A model generated the notes under the pieces. That model had not been told where the DNA came from. It ran no database searches and saw only the letters and a program-made list of their open reading frames with translations. Positions 36,275 to 48,200 of a stretch of 64,000 bases of DNA are shown piece after piece; the first letter of the stretch is position 1, and each line of letters starts with the position of its first letter. The translations under genes and the position numbers were made by a program. The DNA lies in contig JAUGWO010000224.1 of NCBI GenBank assembly GCA_049724395.1, positions 37,981 to 101,980 of the forward strand. Direction: 5' to 3'. Source of the stretch: Spongospora subterranea f. sp. subterranea (taxonomy: Eukaryota > Endomyxa: Phytomyxea > Phytomyxea > Plasmodiophorida).

Positions 36275-36718
36275 TTATACATTCGATCCGGATTTACTTT
36301 TGATAAGAAGGTCTTTTGCCTCATTAATTTTCTTTGCAATATAAGGAGAGCCGCCAGTATCTGGATGATTCAGTTTAATAAGAGTCCTGTATCTTTCGTT
36401 CAGCTTTGTCTTGTCGGCTGAAGCTCGAATCCCCAAGATTCTTGCAGCTTCCCGTTTATTCATCTAGATAATATACATGGGCTATGATTTTGAATCAGTA
36501 TTTCAACCCAATACCTGAACTTCAAATCCCCCTTCATAATACCCGCCTCCAAGCAACGATCCACCACGTTTCTGTTTCCAGGCAAGAAAAGCTGTGCGAG
36601 CCATTCGACCGCCAATTAAGGCTCCAGCAACTCCTAATCCTGCGACAAGAGGCCACACCTGAGCTTGGGGGTCAGTTCATCATAGAAACTCGAGCGGATA
36701 CCGAAATCATCTAACCAT
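36275..36718 (-). CDS. PAM18: Pam18/Tim14, J-protein of the mitochondrial import motor
   Basis: Pam18 stimulates mtHsp70 at the TIM23 channel during matrix protein import. Exon 1 is only the start codon (36718-36716), then a 57-nt intron. Exon 2 is 36658-36515, then a 51-nt intron, and exon 3 is 36463-36275. All joints are in phase 0, giving 111 residues, the usual family length. The N-terminus ([20 protein letters not shown]) is the inner-membrane anchor, followed by [12 protein letters not shown], a block conserved in this family just before the J domain. The J domain reads [32 protein letters not shown] (HPD motif) and [13 protein letters not shown]. The gene appears intact. The ATG|GT start-codon exon is inferred from phase and conservation and is the only weak point. 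Confidence 0.9.
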
Positions 36719-36729
36719 GACTGTCTGGC

Positions 36730-37138
36730 CAACAATGTCCAAATGCGGACTCCGTACACCCCTCACATGCCAACTCTGGTCAGATCTCTTTCGGTGTCTC
36801 AATCAGGTCGAGTACCGACTCCTGCTGCCTTTTCTCTGGAAAATTCACAGGCCGACGATATATCCCTAACAATATTTATTATGGTTATTCTGTTTCTTCA
36901 GGGTCAGCGCAGTTCCAGCATTTTCCAGTCTCTTTCAAAATTCCAGCACCCATAATCACGTCTTCGCATGCTCCGAAATGGCTATACATCAACTTTTCAA
37001 AACAGGGTAAGTTTCTGTTATATTCTTACTTGAGAAGCGCTGTAAAGTCATCCATCATTCCCGGAAAACCATCTGGAAGACAGCATTGATTTTTCTGCTA
37101 GATTGCACATATTAGTTTTCATCTTTGGTTTGCAATAT
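36730..37138. other. Intergenic region between Pam18 and a coiled-coil gene
   Basis: The Pam18 promoter should lie here. The 70-codon plus-strand frame at 36743 is not supported. Confidence 0.3.
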
Positions 37139-37807
37139 TTAGACAACCTTTTCCTGAAGGTTATTTACTTCAACGTCTAGATCCTCTTTTTCTTTTGTTA
37201 GGGCCACGATACTTTCATTGATTGTCGTTAGTTGGTTTTCCAGAGAATCTCGCCTATCTGTAAACTATCGTAATAAATTCAAAGTGTAAAGTTTGTCAGG
37301 ATATGACCGTCTTTCGCAATAGGAACGTATTTTTTGCGAATTATCTCAGTGTCGCTTGCATATCGCTGCAGTCGCTCCGCTAATGATTTTCTGTTTGGAA
37401 TTTTTTTCAATCATAGTGCTTCTTTCGGCTTGTTCGGTAAACCTTTCGTTCCCATAAGTTTCAGCCATTGCTTTCCATATCGTATCGCCTACAGCCAATT
37501 CGTCTCGAGCTTTCATTAGTGCCTCTTGGCCCTCCTCAATTCTATTATATTCTAGGTCTTTCTTCTCCCGAACGGATCGCTGTTTTTCTAAGGAAAGTTT
37601 ATACGCCGTTTGCGCTTCCACCAGTTGGCTATGCGCTTTAGACAATAAGCTCACGTTCACTAATACTATCCCTAAAATACCAGCGGAAGTTGCCTCCTTC
37701 GTTTTTCTCAGCACCCCTTCGACATGAGCGATTCGGTACTGCAGCTTGCAGTGTTGCTTATGCAATTCGGCGATGCTCCCAAACATATCATCTATTGACG
37801 CATCCAT
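37139..37807 (-). CDS. Coiled-coil protein, family not recognised
   Basis: The ATG at 37807 starts MDASIDDMFGSIAELHKQHC, followed by a long helix rich in Lys, Glu and Gln (for example EKKDLEYNRIEEGQEALMKA) and KAMAETYGNERFTEQAERS. After a run of seven A (around 37404) the coding sense seems to move to another frame, reading RKSLAERLQRYASDTEIIRK. It then passes through a 43-nt intron into TDRRDSLENQLTTINESIVA and EDLDVEVNNLQEKVV-stop. The whole product is predicted helical. BAR-domain or structural coiled-coil roles are possible but unproven. Its 5' end lies just over 100 bp from the large minisatellite. Confidence 0.5.
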
Positions 37808-37917
37808 CCCGTCTTCCGTCTAAATAACCTCGAACCTAATCTCAAATATATCACTACTGTAGGCGAGTGAGAATCCGAGATCAATCACAATCGTTCTGTA
37901 AAGGTTAGGAAACGTAT

Positions 37918-38900
37918 CAACAGTCCATGTCATTCTCCTTCTATCAACAGTCCATGTCATTCTCCTTCTATCAACAGTCCATGTCATTCTCCTTCTATCA
38001 ACAGTCCATGTCATTCTCCTTCTATCAACAGTCCATGTCATTCTCCTTCTATCAACAGTCCATGTCATTCTCCTTCTATCAACAGTCCATGTCATTCTCC
38101 TTCTATCAACCGTCCATGCCATTCTCCTTCTATCAACAGTCCATGTCATTCTCCTTCTATCAACAGTCCATGTCATTCTCCTTCTATCAACAGTCCATGT
38201 CATTCTCCTTCTATCAACAGTCCATGTCATTCTCCTTCTATCAACAGTCCATGTCATTCTCCTTCTATCAACAGTCCATGTCATTCTCCTTCTATCAACA
38301 GTCCATGTCATTCTCCTTCTATCAACAGTCCATGTGCCATTCTCCTTCTATCAACAGTCCATGTCATTCTCCTTCTATCAACAGTCCATGTCATTCTCCT
38401 TCTATCAACAGTCCATGTCATTCTCCTTCTATCAACAGTCCATGTCATTCTCCTTCTATCAACAGTCCATGTCATTCTCCTTCTATCAACAGTCCATGTC
38501 ATTCTCCTTCTATCAACAGTCCATGTCATTCTCCTTCTATCAACAGTCCATGTCATTCTCCTTCTATCAACAGTCCATGTCATTCTCCTTCTATCAACAG
38601 TCCATGTCATTCTCCTTCTATCAACAGTCCATGTCATTCTCCTTCTATCAACAGTCCATGTCATTCTCCTTCTATCAACAGTCCATGTCATTCTCCTTCT
38701 ATCAACAGTCCATGCCTATTCATGCCATTCTCCTATCAACAGTCCATGTCATTCTCCTTCTATCAACAGTCCATGTCATTCTCCTTCTATCAACAGTCCA
38801 TGTCATTCTCCTTCTATCAACAGTCCATGTCATTCTCCTTCTATCAACCGTCCATGCCATTCTCCTTCTATCAACCGTCCATGCCATTCCCCCCTATCAA
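37918..38900. repeat. 27-bp minisatellite, about 36 copies
   Basis: The unit is cagtccatgtcattctcctt plus ctatcaa, repeated head to tail with very high identity. A minority variant has ccgtccatgcc in place of cagtccatgtc (for example near 38110 and 38850-38890). Two places break the 27-bp phase (near 38334 and 38710-38735). The unit is a multiple of three and has no stop in several frames, so long artificial ORFs arise: MSFSFYQQS repeats on plus and MTWTVDRRR repeats on minus. It sits between the 5' side of the coiled-coil gene and the 3' end of the FKBP gene. Confidence 0.95.
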
Positions 38901-39182
38901 CTTTGCATTCCATAACTACATATCATCAGTTGATACAGTCGATTCACGTGACAACATGTTTATCGAATTGTGATAAGTCCGACTGTTGGGAAAACGATTC
39001 TCTTAATCTACCTAGATTTGTAGATTCCCCATTCCCACATTGTTATTCGCGGTATTCATGACAGGGCGTGATTCAGTTTGGTCGCGAATATTTCAGATCT
39101 CTGGGATGTTGACATAGCGCTATCCGAAACTATTTCTCAGGTTTATTCATACATCCAGTGACATACTGATGATCCCGCCGAT

Positions 39183-39808
39183 TTAAAGCTCACTACGCCT
39201 GGTACCCTTGACATTGATACCGATCAGCTCGATCACAAAAAACAAATCGGTCTTGGCAGGTATTTTTGGTTCTGTATATTGCTGAACAACAGGGATCGCC
39301 AGGCAGTTGATGACACATACCGAATCCATTCTCTCCATACGCTAACTGATAAGGAATATGAACTTCCCATTTTTGTCCTACTCGCATCTTCTGCAGAACC
39401 TCAGTCCAACCGCGAATAACACCTGAAAAACCGAGCGAATTAATCACAGACAAATGAGAAAATATTCAGGTGATTACCATTAACGGGGAATTCGGTCGGT
39501 GTCTTGCGTTCATATGATGAGTCGAATGTCTGCGCTTTCCCGTCTCTTTTGAGGACTCCAGAATAATGGCATGTGACGACATCATTACTTCGAGGGTATT
39601 GGCTGTTTTCGTCCGGATGTACCCATGGTCGAAGATCTCGGTAAAACAGACTAGGTTGACTTTCAACACTCAGCTTTTTCACATCCGCTCCTGCGTCGTC
39701 AAATTTAATTCCAAGGGCGGTCAAGTCGGTTTTGATGTCAGAAGTGTCTGAACTGACTTGGCTCAACGCTACGATGATCAGCAAGGTTACGTAAATCCAT
39801 GCCATCAT
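39183..39808 (-). CDS. Secretory-pathway FKBP-type peptidyl-prolyl isomerase
   Basis: FKBPs catalyse cis-trans isomerisation of prolyl bonds. The ATG at 39808 gives a signal peptide ([19 protein letters not shown]), then a ~60-residue spacer. The FKBP fold follows in three exons: [33 protein letters not shown], an intron, [34 protein letters not shown], then a 49-nt intron (gtatgt...atacag) into [20 protein letters not shown]. The usual core is present: FDSSY, VIxGWxExL, IPxxLAYGE and LxFxIELI. The aromatic drug-pocket pattern is nearly complete. The C-terminus GTRRSEL resembles an HDEL-type ER-retention tail only weakly. ER or secreted location is inferred from the signal peptide. Confidence 0.82.
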
Positions 39809-40057
39809 CCTTTTTGAGGACCCGCACAAATACAGTGTTGGCCCTCCGTGTGTGGTGCTCAAGTCAGTCATTGTTAGGGCAAGAAGGCGGAGCCGCCGCT
39901 TTCTCTGTTCATACAGTACATAGTGACGGGGCGCGGCGCTCAAGTCATTACAAGCGCAAGTATCGCCGCCGTTCATCATGTGTGAGGGTACCAGGACATA
40001 TTAACTGGCATGGGACTTAAGTATTTATAGGGCAAGGACTTTGCCGTCATCTACCAG

Positions 40058-42470
40058 TAGTGTGGTACACACTAATAACCGTGACAATGTGAATTTTGCG
40101 TCACGGAGTTTACGGGGTTTTCATGATTGCAGGGAGCAGTTGAGGCTGCCGTCTTTGTTTTTTTTGTTTTCATACAAATGAGCAAACGTTCGCAGGAGGA
40201 AGTGTTGATCTCAACCAAGGCAGCGCTTTGGAATCTTGGTTTCGACAAAAACAACGTCGACGCCACTTTAGCTTCTCGGACTGAGAATATCCCGCGAGCA
40301 TTAAAATTGGTAACGGATTATTTGGAAATATGGCCAGCTTGTGCTATTATGCAGGATTGGCAGTCAATATTCATTTCCTGTGTTCAACCACGCAAGTGCA
40401 AAGCTTTATCTCTATCTACACAATCACCATTTCCTATTGTAGCCGCGTTTGCGAGGTCGCAATCGTCTAAAATCATATCGGACGATGATGTTGTAATCAT
40501 ACATAATCCTGCCAAGATTGCCAAAGCTGCTCGTCGGATTGCCGGAGAACATTTTACTGGTGCTGACAACGGCTGTGCTGCGGTTATTGCCAATGATGAT
40601 CAGGACAGATTAAATTTGGAGCCGAACAGTCAGCGGAAACAAAAATTGCTACATGTAGTTACCAAGCAAGCACGAGCACAAGTAACAAGATGGATAATCG
40701 AAGACCAGCAAGTAAATGGCCAGAAAGGTTTGTATGCCAGAACAGTTCGGTTTTTTCCATCAGAGTTCCGAGGCTCCGTTAATGCCAATTCAATGAAAGC
40801 CTCGCGATGGTGGGCATCAAAAGAAGAAATGTTGACGTTAGAAAAAGAAAATGTAACCATGAGCCAACAACAATGCGGCATAAGAAGGGTTGTAAGGTTA
40901 AAGACCAAGGAAGGACGGGGTCGAAAGACAGCGGCGTGGGTTTCGTGGTTACATGACGAACTTTGTTCGGAATTTGATCGATTAAGAAAAGCTGGAGTTA
41001 AGTTCTCGCCCCATATTTTAAAAAACCTCGCCCTCGACGTACTTCAACAATCGGATCATCCCGAGTTCAGTTCGCGGTATAAATGGAAAGATGTTTTGAT
41101 CATGGATAAGATCACCCCGCGCTGGATTCAAACCTTCATGGATAAGAAGAACATCGTGGGTAGGGCCCAAACGGGGAAGCTCATGATAAGTCCTGAATTT
41201 CAGGCTCATCTGGAGAAGGAGATCGCTTATCACCTGGGCGTGGTTGGTCGCGAATTTCACTCTGGGTCGATTGATGAAGAAATGGTCGAAAATTGGGACG
41301 AGACTCATTTTGTTATCAAAATGGACAACGGCAAAACCTTAGGATTTACAGGTGACAACGACGTCAAATATGCCGACGTGGTATCCGGAGGAATTGGTAT
41401 GACCATTGGTTGTGAGATTGACCGGTGGGCCATATGCAGAAATCTGCACGCCATTGATGATTTTTCAAAATCAAAACTGCAGCTATCCTGTTCAAGGAGT
41501 GCCCGATAACGTGCCGGGCGTGTGTTATCGAACTTCGAAAAAAGGGTTTATGACCAAAAAGGTTTGGGAGAAATTGATGAGTGAGAACAGATTTCATCGT
41601 GTCCGCATGCAAGGAGGCCGAGAACGGCAGATATTTGTTGATAATTTTAGTGGCCATATTTTGACAGAAAAAGCAGAATCTAGAATCAAAACTCTTGGTG
41701 CGCGTCTACGCTATCTTGTTGCATGCGCCACATATAAGATTCAACCATGCGATTCTTTTGTAATATCAAAAATTAAGGATGAATGGACGCGAAGATGGAA
41801 CTGTATAAGTGTGAGCAAATCAAAAGTGGAGTCGGCTTCAAAAACATAGGTCGGAAAGATGGAAGAAATTCAGGAGCGATCAAGAATCCTGGGAAGACCT
41901 GGTTTTTGCAGCTGGCAGCAGATTGCGTTCGAGCAGTTAATGCAATGCGCGATGAGAACGGCGTGTCGTACGCACGCAAAGCAATGATTCGCTGCGGTTT
42001 GTCACTGGATTTACATGGGCAATGGCACACCGGTCAGCTGTCTCTCGAATTGCAGACGATTATCAAAAATAATCGCCAGTATTTCGATGGCAAATTCGTC
42101 CCGGCTTTTAATAGTTCAAAAGAGGACAATGAAAACATTCTCATCGAAAAAAAAAGACGCTCACGATCTTGCCGCCTAACGTTGATAAAAAGAATCCCCA
42201 CTCGTAACCCAATGATTTAATCAGAATATTTGCGATTGGCTTTTGAGCATCTTCTGCAGTTCCGATGACAGCTGCCCGTATGCCATTACCCATAACGACC
42301 ATAGAGCACCCCGGGGTGTAAGATTTGTTTGCGTTGACAATCCGCACGTCTTCAGCAAAATAAGACATCGATGTGAGAGCAGAGGGGACCACTGTCCAAA
42401 TCGCGTGCCAATTAGTGTGTACACATTGGCCGTGAAAAAGGGCCACGCTAATTTACTGTGATACACACTA
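40058..42470 (+). mobile_element. Pogo-like DDD transposon with both terminal repeats (2.4 kb)
   Basis: Ends are TAGTGTGGTACACACTAATA (left) and a matching complement ending TGATACACACTA (right). Both abut TA, as expected for the Tc1/mariner-pogo group. The transposase starts at the ATG at 40178 (MSKRSQEEVLISTKAALWNL). It has a helix-turn-helix region near SSRYKWKDVLIMDKITPRWI, then the catalytic core: NWDETHFVIKMDNGKTLGF (first Asp), IFVDNFSGHILTEKAE (second Asp), YKIQPCDSFVISKIKDEWTR (third Asp) and PGKTWFLQLAADCVRAVNAM. Two frame changes break it (near 41408 and near 41800), and the rest is clean, so inactivation looks recent. The protein family resembles one I know as abundant in oomycetes. 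Subterminal repeats of tgtgtacacattggccgtg occur near the right end. Confidence 0.88.
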
Positions 42471-42793
42471 AATACCGGAATCGGTGTAGGCAATCAACTC
42501 TTCCAGCAATCAATATTGACAATGCTCACTCTGAAAGCCTTTCCGATAGATACGGGTTATTACCAAACAAAAACACATGCTTAGATGATCTAAAATTTGT
42601 AAAATTCACGAATCATAGAAGAAACATATTGTACTGTCGGCAAAACAAGCCCAACATATTCGCACACTTCGGCTTTGGCAATACGGTGGCAATGCACCAA
42701 GTTGAAATTTCGACGATTTTACACAAAAGTCCGTGACGGAATTTGTGACTTGCGAAATTGTTTCTCTGTCGAGCTGCTGTGGGGACAGGAATA

Positions 42794-45432
42794 ATGGCCA
42801 AGATTTCCAAGCGGAATCGACGTAGTACGGTCAAGAAAATAACCGTTGACGACAGCTCATCTGATGCTGATCCATTCGATACGCTGGTGGCGTCATTGGA
42901 TGTCGCCCCACAATATACATCGATTCTGAAACGCAGGCGGTTGGAGGAATCGGGTCAAGATCAGTCTGACGACAGCGATGAAGACGATGGTGAAGAAGCT
43001 CAGACAATGGCGTTTACTCAGGAACAGGTCGAGCTGTTTAACAGCCAGCATGGAGATGAGTTTGAGGTTGCCGAAGTTGACGATAGCGATAAGGAAGAAG
43101 ACGATGATGGTTCAAGGGACGGCAATGCAACTGTCTTTGTTGACGGCAGAAATGGATCAGACGAATATGATGATGCCGAGTCAGACGAATTTGTTGAAGG
43201 AAACGAGGAAGACTTTGAAGAGAAGTTATCGGATTGCGACGAAAACGAGGACGAAGGGGTTACACGACCCGACGATATTCTCCAATTTTACAGACAACAG
43301 TTCACGCAAGATCAGTTGACGGTACCTGGTACGTATTCCAGTCATTTTCCAAATTGTACGTGTCGGTTCAGTTGTTCTCATTGCACAGAATGTTCCTCAT
43401 CAAACGCGTTTCGAGAAATGGTAAACGGTCCAAGTGGTTGTCGGATTAGCTATCGTGGCATCTCATCCACCGATCCACCATGTTTTCCTACCGAACCCAC
43501 TTTCCAACAAGTTCAAGTACGTTCGATTGTGAATATGTACTCAATTATTTTCCCGTTCTTTGTTTATCATATATTCCTCTTCACGTGCAGCATTTGATTG
43601 TTCTGGTTTATTCAGGACTGTTGGCCAGGGAATACTATGCGATTACCTGCAGATACTGTCGGGTCTCAACTGCAGGCGGTCGTCTCAAGGTATCAGGACC
43701 TTGTTCATACATCGCGGAATCAGGGGGATGATCCCGCCATCACGTAGATTGTTTCATACATTTTTTCGTGATGCACCCCTAATCCATTTCAGGGATCTCT
43801 ATATTACTCATATTCTGCAACATCTTCAGCGATCGCGTTCATTGATTGCATTCAACGATGCGTCTCTGGGTAAAGACCCGGATTTCGAGGCTCGCGACCA
43901 GGGGTTCACGCAAGCGAAAGCCTTAATCTTGTGCCCGTTCAGAAGCAACGCTTTCGACTTAATTAACAGACTTATCGAAGTGGCGCCAAACAGAGTGTCA
44001 CGTCAGGTTTGTTTTGTTTTTTGCATTTATGTCTTGGTTTCGTTGCTAAAATCGCCCGCTAGGTGTTGAACAAGAGCCGATTTGTTGCAGAATTTGGTCC
44101 TCCGGAACTGGACGCAGATGATGTTAAACGTTATAATACCAAGCCCCTATTGTATCGATCCGTGATCAAAGGTGAGTGTTTTTGCCACGACATTTTCTGG
44201 AAAGCTGACCGTTGTCAGGAAATTTTGACGACAACTTTCGAATTGGTATCAAGCTTGGAACGCGCTCCATTAAGCTCTATGCTGACTTCTATTCCGTATA
44301 ACACCTTTATTTTTCGTCCTGAGTGGTTTGTTGAATGACCTACCCAGGCTGATTTGATAATTGCATCGCCGATCGGCTTGCGCACTGTCGTTGGCGCCGA
44401 AGGTGATCCGAAAAACGAACGTGACTTCGATTTTCTTTCATCGTTGGAGGTATTGGTTGTCGATCAGGCGTCCGTGTTTACGATGCAGAATTGGGATCAT
44501 CTTACAACCGTACTCTCTTGCTGTAACCGGATCCCTAATGTATGTCGTTCTTGACGACATCAAACCGTTGACATGCACAGCTGCTTTCTCATTTCTGTTT
44601 TTAGGATTCAAGTCATACCGATTTTTCTCGTGTGCGGAATTGGAATCTCGATGGTCTCTCTGCACTACGTCGTCAAACTTTGATCTTCTCATCGCATTGG
44701 TAATGCTTTCGAAGAATGACATTCTTGTTTTGATCCCTGAATCTGTAGTTTTCCCGAGCTGAACTCGCTGGCCTCCAAGCAGCTCAAATCCGTATCCGGA
44801 TCCGTGAAAACTCGAATCGACAAATTCGAGGGTGTATTGGAACACGTTATACGCCCGATTCGACAACATTTTCAACGATTTCACCATGGAAACTCACCCA
44901 GCGAAGCATCTGAGGCTCGATTTAAATGGTTCTCAACGGAGATCTTACCCCAGCTGAAAGCCAACCAGTCAACACAGGTCTTGCTATTCATCCCATCGTA
45001 TTTCGATTACGTCCGTGTTCGCAACCTTCTCAGAGCACAAAAAGTGAAAGCGTCGTTGTGCTCGGAATATACAAAGAAAGGTTTGGCTATGTCAATGGTT
45101 TTCCCTACCCTTGTTAAAAAAAATGCTCAGGAACCGTTGCCAGAGGTCGATCCCGATTCTTCCATGGTGAACAGAAATTTCTATTGTGCACAGAACGGTT
45201 CCATTTCTTTCGTAGATATTGCATTCGCGGAGCGCACACAGTGTTTTTCTATAGCCCTCCACAGGAGCCGTCGTTCTACGCTGATTATTTGAACGCCATT
45301 GAGCCGGATACGCAGCAGACATCGCTGACGCTGTTCTCGCGATACGACGCTCTAGCATTGGAGCGAATCGTGGGCAGTTTGAGGGCCTCGCGAATGATTA
45401 ACGCCCACAAAGATCTCCATATGTTTTGTTAG
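42794..45432 (+). CDS. UTP25: UTP25, U3 snoRNA-associated ribosome biogenesis factor
   Basis: Utp25 is a DEAD-box-like pseudo-helicase of the small-subunit processome in the nucleolus. The ATG at 42794 begins a basic head (MAKISKRNRRSTVKK), then a long Asp/Glu-rich tract, then RPDDILQFYRQQF. After introns come RDLYITHILQHLQRSRSLIA, ARDQGFTQAKALILCPFRSN (family signature DxGxTxPKVLIxxPFR), VSRQ joined to NKSRFVAEFG, and LIIASPIGLRTVVGAEGDPK. DFLSSLEVLVVDQASVFTMQ with NWDHL occupies the place of the DEAD box, here without a functional Walker B, as in the family. RVRNWNLDGLSALRRQTLIF, LFIPSYFDYVRVRNLLRAQK and the last exon (VFFYSPPQEPSFYADYLNAI, ALERIVGSLRASRMI) follow. At least eight introns of about 45-75 nt are implied. 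No break was seen. Confidence 0.88.
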
Positions 45433-45639
45433 TAAATTATGTATCTAGTTTTGATTGAACGACACATGTTAAAGTTTCGGATTGTAACGTGGTCCGCTGG
45501 CAACGGTCGATACGATACAGTTTGTGTTCGTTATATCCAACGCGGTAGCATTGGGATCTGTTGACTCGTCGCGGCGATAACATGCTAATAATTGTTTTCG
45601 CATCACGGGCTCATAGCGGCTGTAAATAATTGTTCATGG

Positions 45640-46700
45640 GTTTACGGCCTGTCGTTCTAGAGATTTCAGGATCAAAATGGTGGGATTCTGTTTGACGAAC
45701 AAATCAAACGCCTTTTCGATTTGCGCTCAATCGCAGCACCTCCATGGTCAACAACGGACACGTGTTTGAGAAGGTTTTAACGTCGCTGACGCCCTCCGTT
45801 CATCGTGATAATGTTTTCGCTAGCAACGATGGAGAACCAACGGTACCGCCAAGGAGGCACTTGGGAACCTTCTCTGGAGGAAGGCAATGCTAAACAACTA
45901 TGACGCACTGATTGAAAACACCACTTGAAAACTCGTACCCGCCCCTCCAGGTCGACACCCGAAATACAGCCAATCATGTTTTGATCTGAGGACAGGAGCG
46001 ATCGTAAGGCAGATAGCAAGGTATGTGTCCCGAGGACTGTCAGAAAGGGATCGACTACGATGAGATACTCGCCGGTCATCTCGTTCCCGTCCTATTCCTT
46101 TCGGAAACCTACATGAAGATCTCTATAGTAACAGCCAGCAATGGTTCGAGGACGAGATTTGATTCAGAACAGCTCATATGAGAGCATAGCTCGTGTGCAA
46201 GCTAGGAACGCCGATTTATGGAATAAAAAGGTGATGGTGGGAATTTATGGGAAGACCTTGAGGAGTTCGGTTTTCGCCCCACCACTAATGAACCCTGTCT
46301 TTACGTGAAGCATCCCAGTGGAGAAATGATTTTCATCGATGTTTTCGTTGAAGTGTTTGAAGTAGAGGCAGTTTGCCTCCTCGGTGGTAGTTGGTTCTCC
46401 ATCGACAATCGAGCCAGCGGACAAGAAGAAAATTTCAGTGTAGCGCCTGAGCGTCTATACAGTTTCGGAACTTCCGCTGATAAATTACCAGAGAAAGTGT
46501 TTGGTCTTCCTCATTTAACGACCGCCACAGTGATCAATGGCTTGCCAACCTCTCTCCACTTCAATCTCACGCCCAATTTGTGGCTAGTGCCTCGCCGTAC
46601 ATTCTGTCTCTGGTGTTTGACACCTGGTCTGTGCTCTCTCTTCACCAGCTGTTTTACACTACATTGTGCCTTTTTCCAAGCTACATGACGTCGCCATCGT
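45640..46700 (+). mobile_element. Ty1/copia LTR-retrotransposon fossil (reverse transcriptase part)
   Basis: Several blocks recall copia reverse transcriptase in the right order: a segment like xALIENxTWxLVPxPPGR, then a VARGFSQRE-like block, then a stretch near 46210-46340 resembling YGLKQ... LGFxxxxxEPCLYVKxxSGExIxIxVxVD. It is broken in many places and no LTRs were identified. A short phrase (gcctgagcgtct-tacagtt-cggaa) near 46448 recurs near 48250. Old insertion. Confidence 0.5.
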
Positions 46701-46964
46701 ATTTTTGTTTTATTGTCATGCTTCCAAAACGTCAAAAAGAAGTTGCTGCTGATGATCAATGTTTAGGACCTGATCCTGCTGCAGATGTCTGCAACAGATC
46801 GAGCTTAGCTTAGAAGCGATATCGTTGCGCATAAAACGGATTTCAAGGTTGGAATTTTTTTGATGTCCAAATTCGCGCTTTCGAAGTAGCCCACCCGGAA
46901 GCCTAGTAATACTAAAATCTGTTCAGGTGAACTCCAAAGGTTTTAGAAGTAATCTCTAGGTATC

Positions 46965-47120
46965 TGGGTTTTATTCATGATAGCCACCATTCCATTCCTT
47001 CGGAAGATTATATATTGGTGCGAGCATTTGAAATTTCTTTCGTATCGGAAGAAGTTTCGAAGCTCGCACCATCAGAACATCTTCCGTAGGAATGGAATGT
47101 TGGCTACCGTGAATAAGGCC
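46965..47120. repeat. Foldback element, about 63-bp arms
   Basis: Left arm 46965-47030 (gggttttattcatgatagcc, then ccattccattccttcggaag) and right arm 47058-47120 are imperfect reverse complements with a ~27-bp loop. It resembles a small MITE or hairpin without coding capacity. Confidence 0.75.
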
Positions 47121-47599
47121 CATATCCCTCGATTATTTGGCTAAGCCATTCATGCATCACAATGCAACGAAGTAGTTAATTAGATTTTATTCATATGGGA
47201 AATTCTAGGTCTGAGGAATTTCGCAATATATTGGTCATAAAAGACAATCTGGCGTCTTGTCTAGACTTCTTTCCTTGTTCGGGGGAAACTGCAGCTTTTG
47301 TGGCGAAGCCTCTATTTGATTAATTTACCTAGGTGACGAATTGCTTATGAGTGTCGGATCGAGGATCGCATTCTTTCAACAACGTCATTGAGGAAATATG
47401 TCTATCATTATATGTCAAACACCATTTTACTCTTTCATAGTGTCCTGGTCCAATGACGTTGTTGAAGCACTTAATTCCCATTTCTTACAAGTTATGAGAT
47501 CGCTGCCCTCAATTCAGGCTTCCTTTTTTGGATTGGTCTTCTCTTCTTCCATTCATTCGTTTCAGTTTTCAATAATTATCAACGTAAGGATCGTCCAGC

Positions 47600-48200
47600 C
47601 GCTATGACGTTATTCGCGGGCATGAATTCGAGTTCCCCTCTTGATGCTATCTGGCACTTGGTTAGAAAACAGTTTCTGAAGAACCCTTCTCTTTGTAAGA
47701 TCTGGCCGATTTACTGGTAGTCGACGCGCTGCATCATCGAATGCAAAATGCACAAAGACATCGAACACCAGCGGAATTTGTGCAGAGAAGCTGCAGGGTT
47801 GTATTATTGCCCAATTTTGCATTAGGCGACTGTTGCTAACACTACACACTACACAGGTTCTAAATTGTGAACTTGCTGGGTTGGGCCACACCAAATTATG
47901 TGTGTTGTGACGCAATAACAGTATATTTTCCAAGTTGAAAATTTGATAACCAAGGTTGCTTCGGAAGTTCATTGCTGCAGGCTCCGTTTCTATTGTGGTT
48001 CAAATCTGGAAGTTACTGAAGAATTCGAGATAGAAACCCTATTAGATGTCGGTTACACAACCATTCGAAATTCTGGGAAGTTTTGACCAAATGGAAAGGT
48101 TTTGAGGAATGCCACAAATTCATGGGAGCCACTTTCCCATCTTTATTTCCGATGCCCAGTTTATTCGGCAGATTCTTGACAAGTACAGTATTCCTTGCGT
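47600..48200 (+). mobile_element. Possible Ty3/gypsy-type fossil with chromodomain-like block
   Basis: Around 48060-48130 a short block resembles the chromodomain at the end of chromovirus integrases (xLTKWKGFEECHxxWEP-like), preceded by integrase-tail-like sequence. Highly decayed; the family call is weak. Confidence 0.25.

Noticed and set aside
37918-38900. CRISPR-like array
   Set aside because: Repeats are directly adjacent with no unique spacers, and the genome is eukaryotic.
37927-38973. 348-codon frame of MSFSFYQQS repeats as a silk- or adhesin-like protein
   Set aside because: It is the translation of a 27-bp minisatellite that is open in several frames on both strands; no conserved flanking domain or signal peptide.
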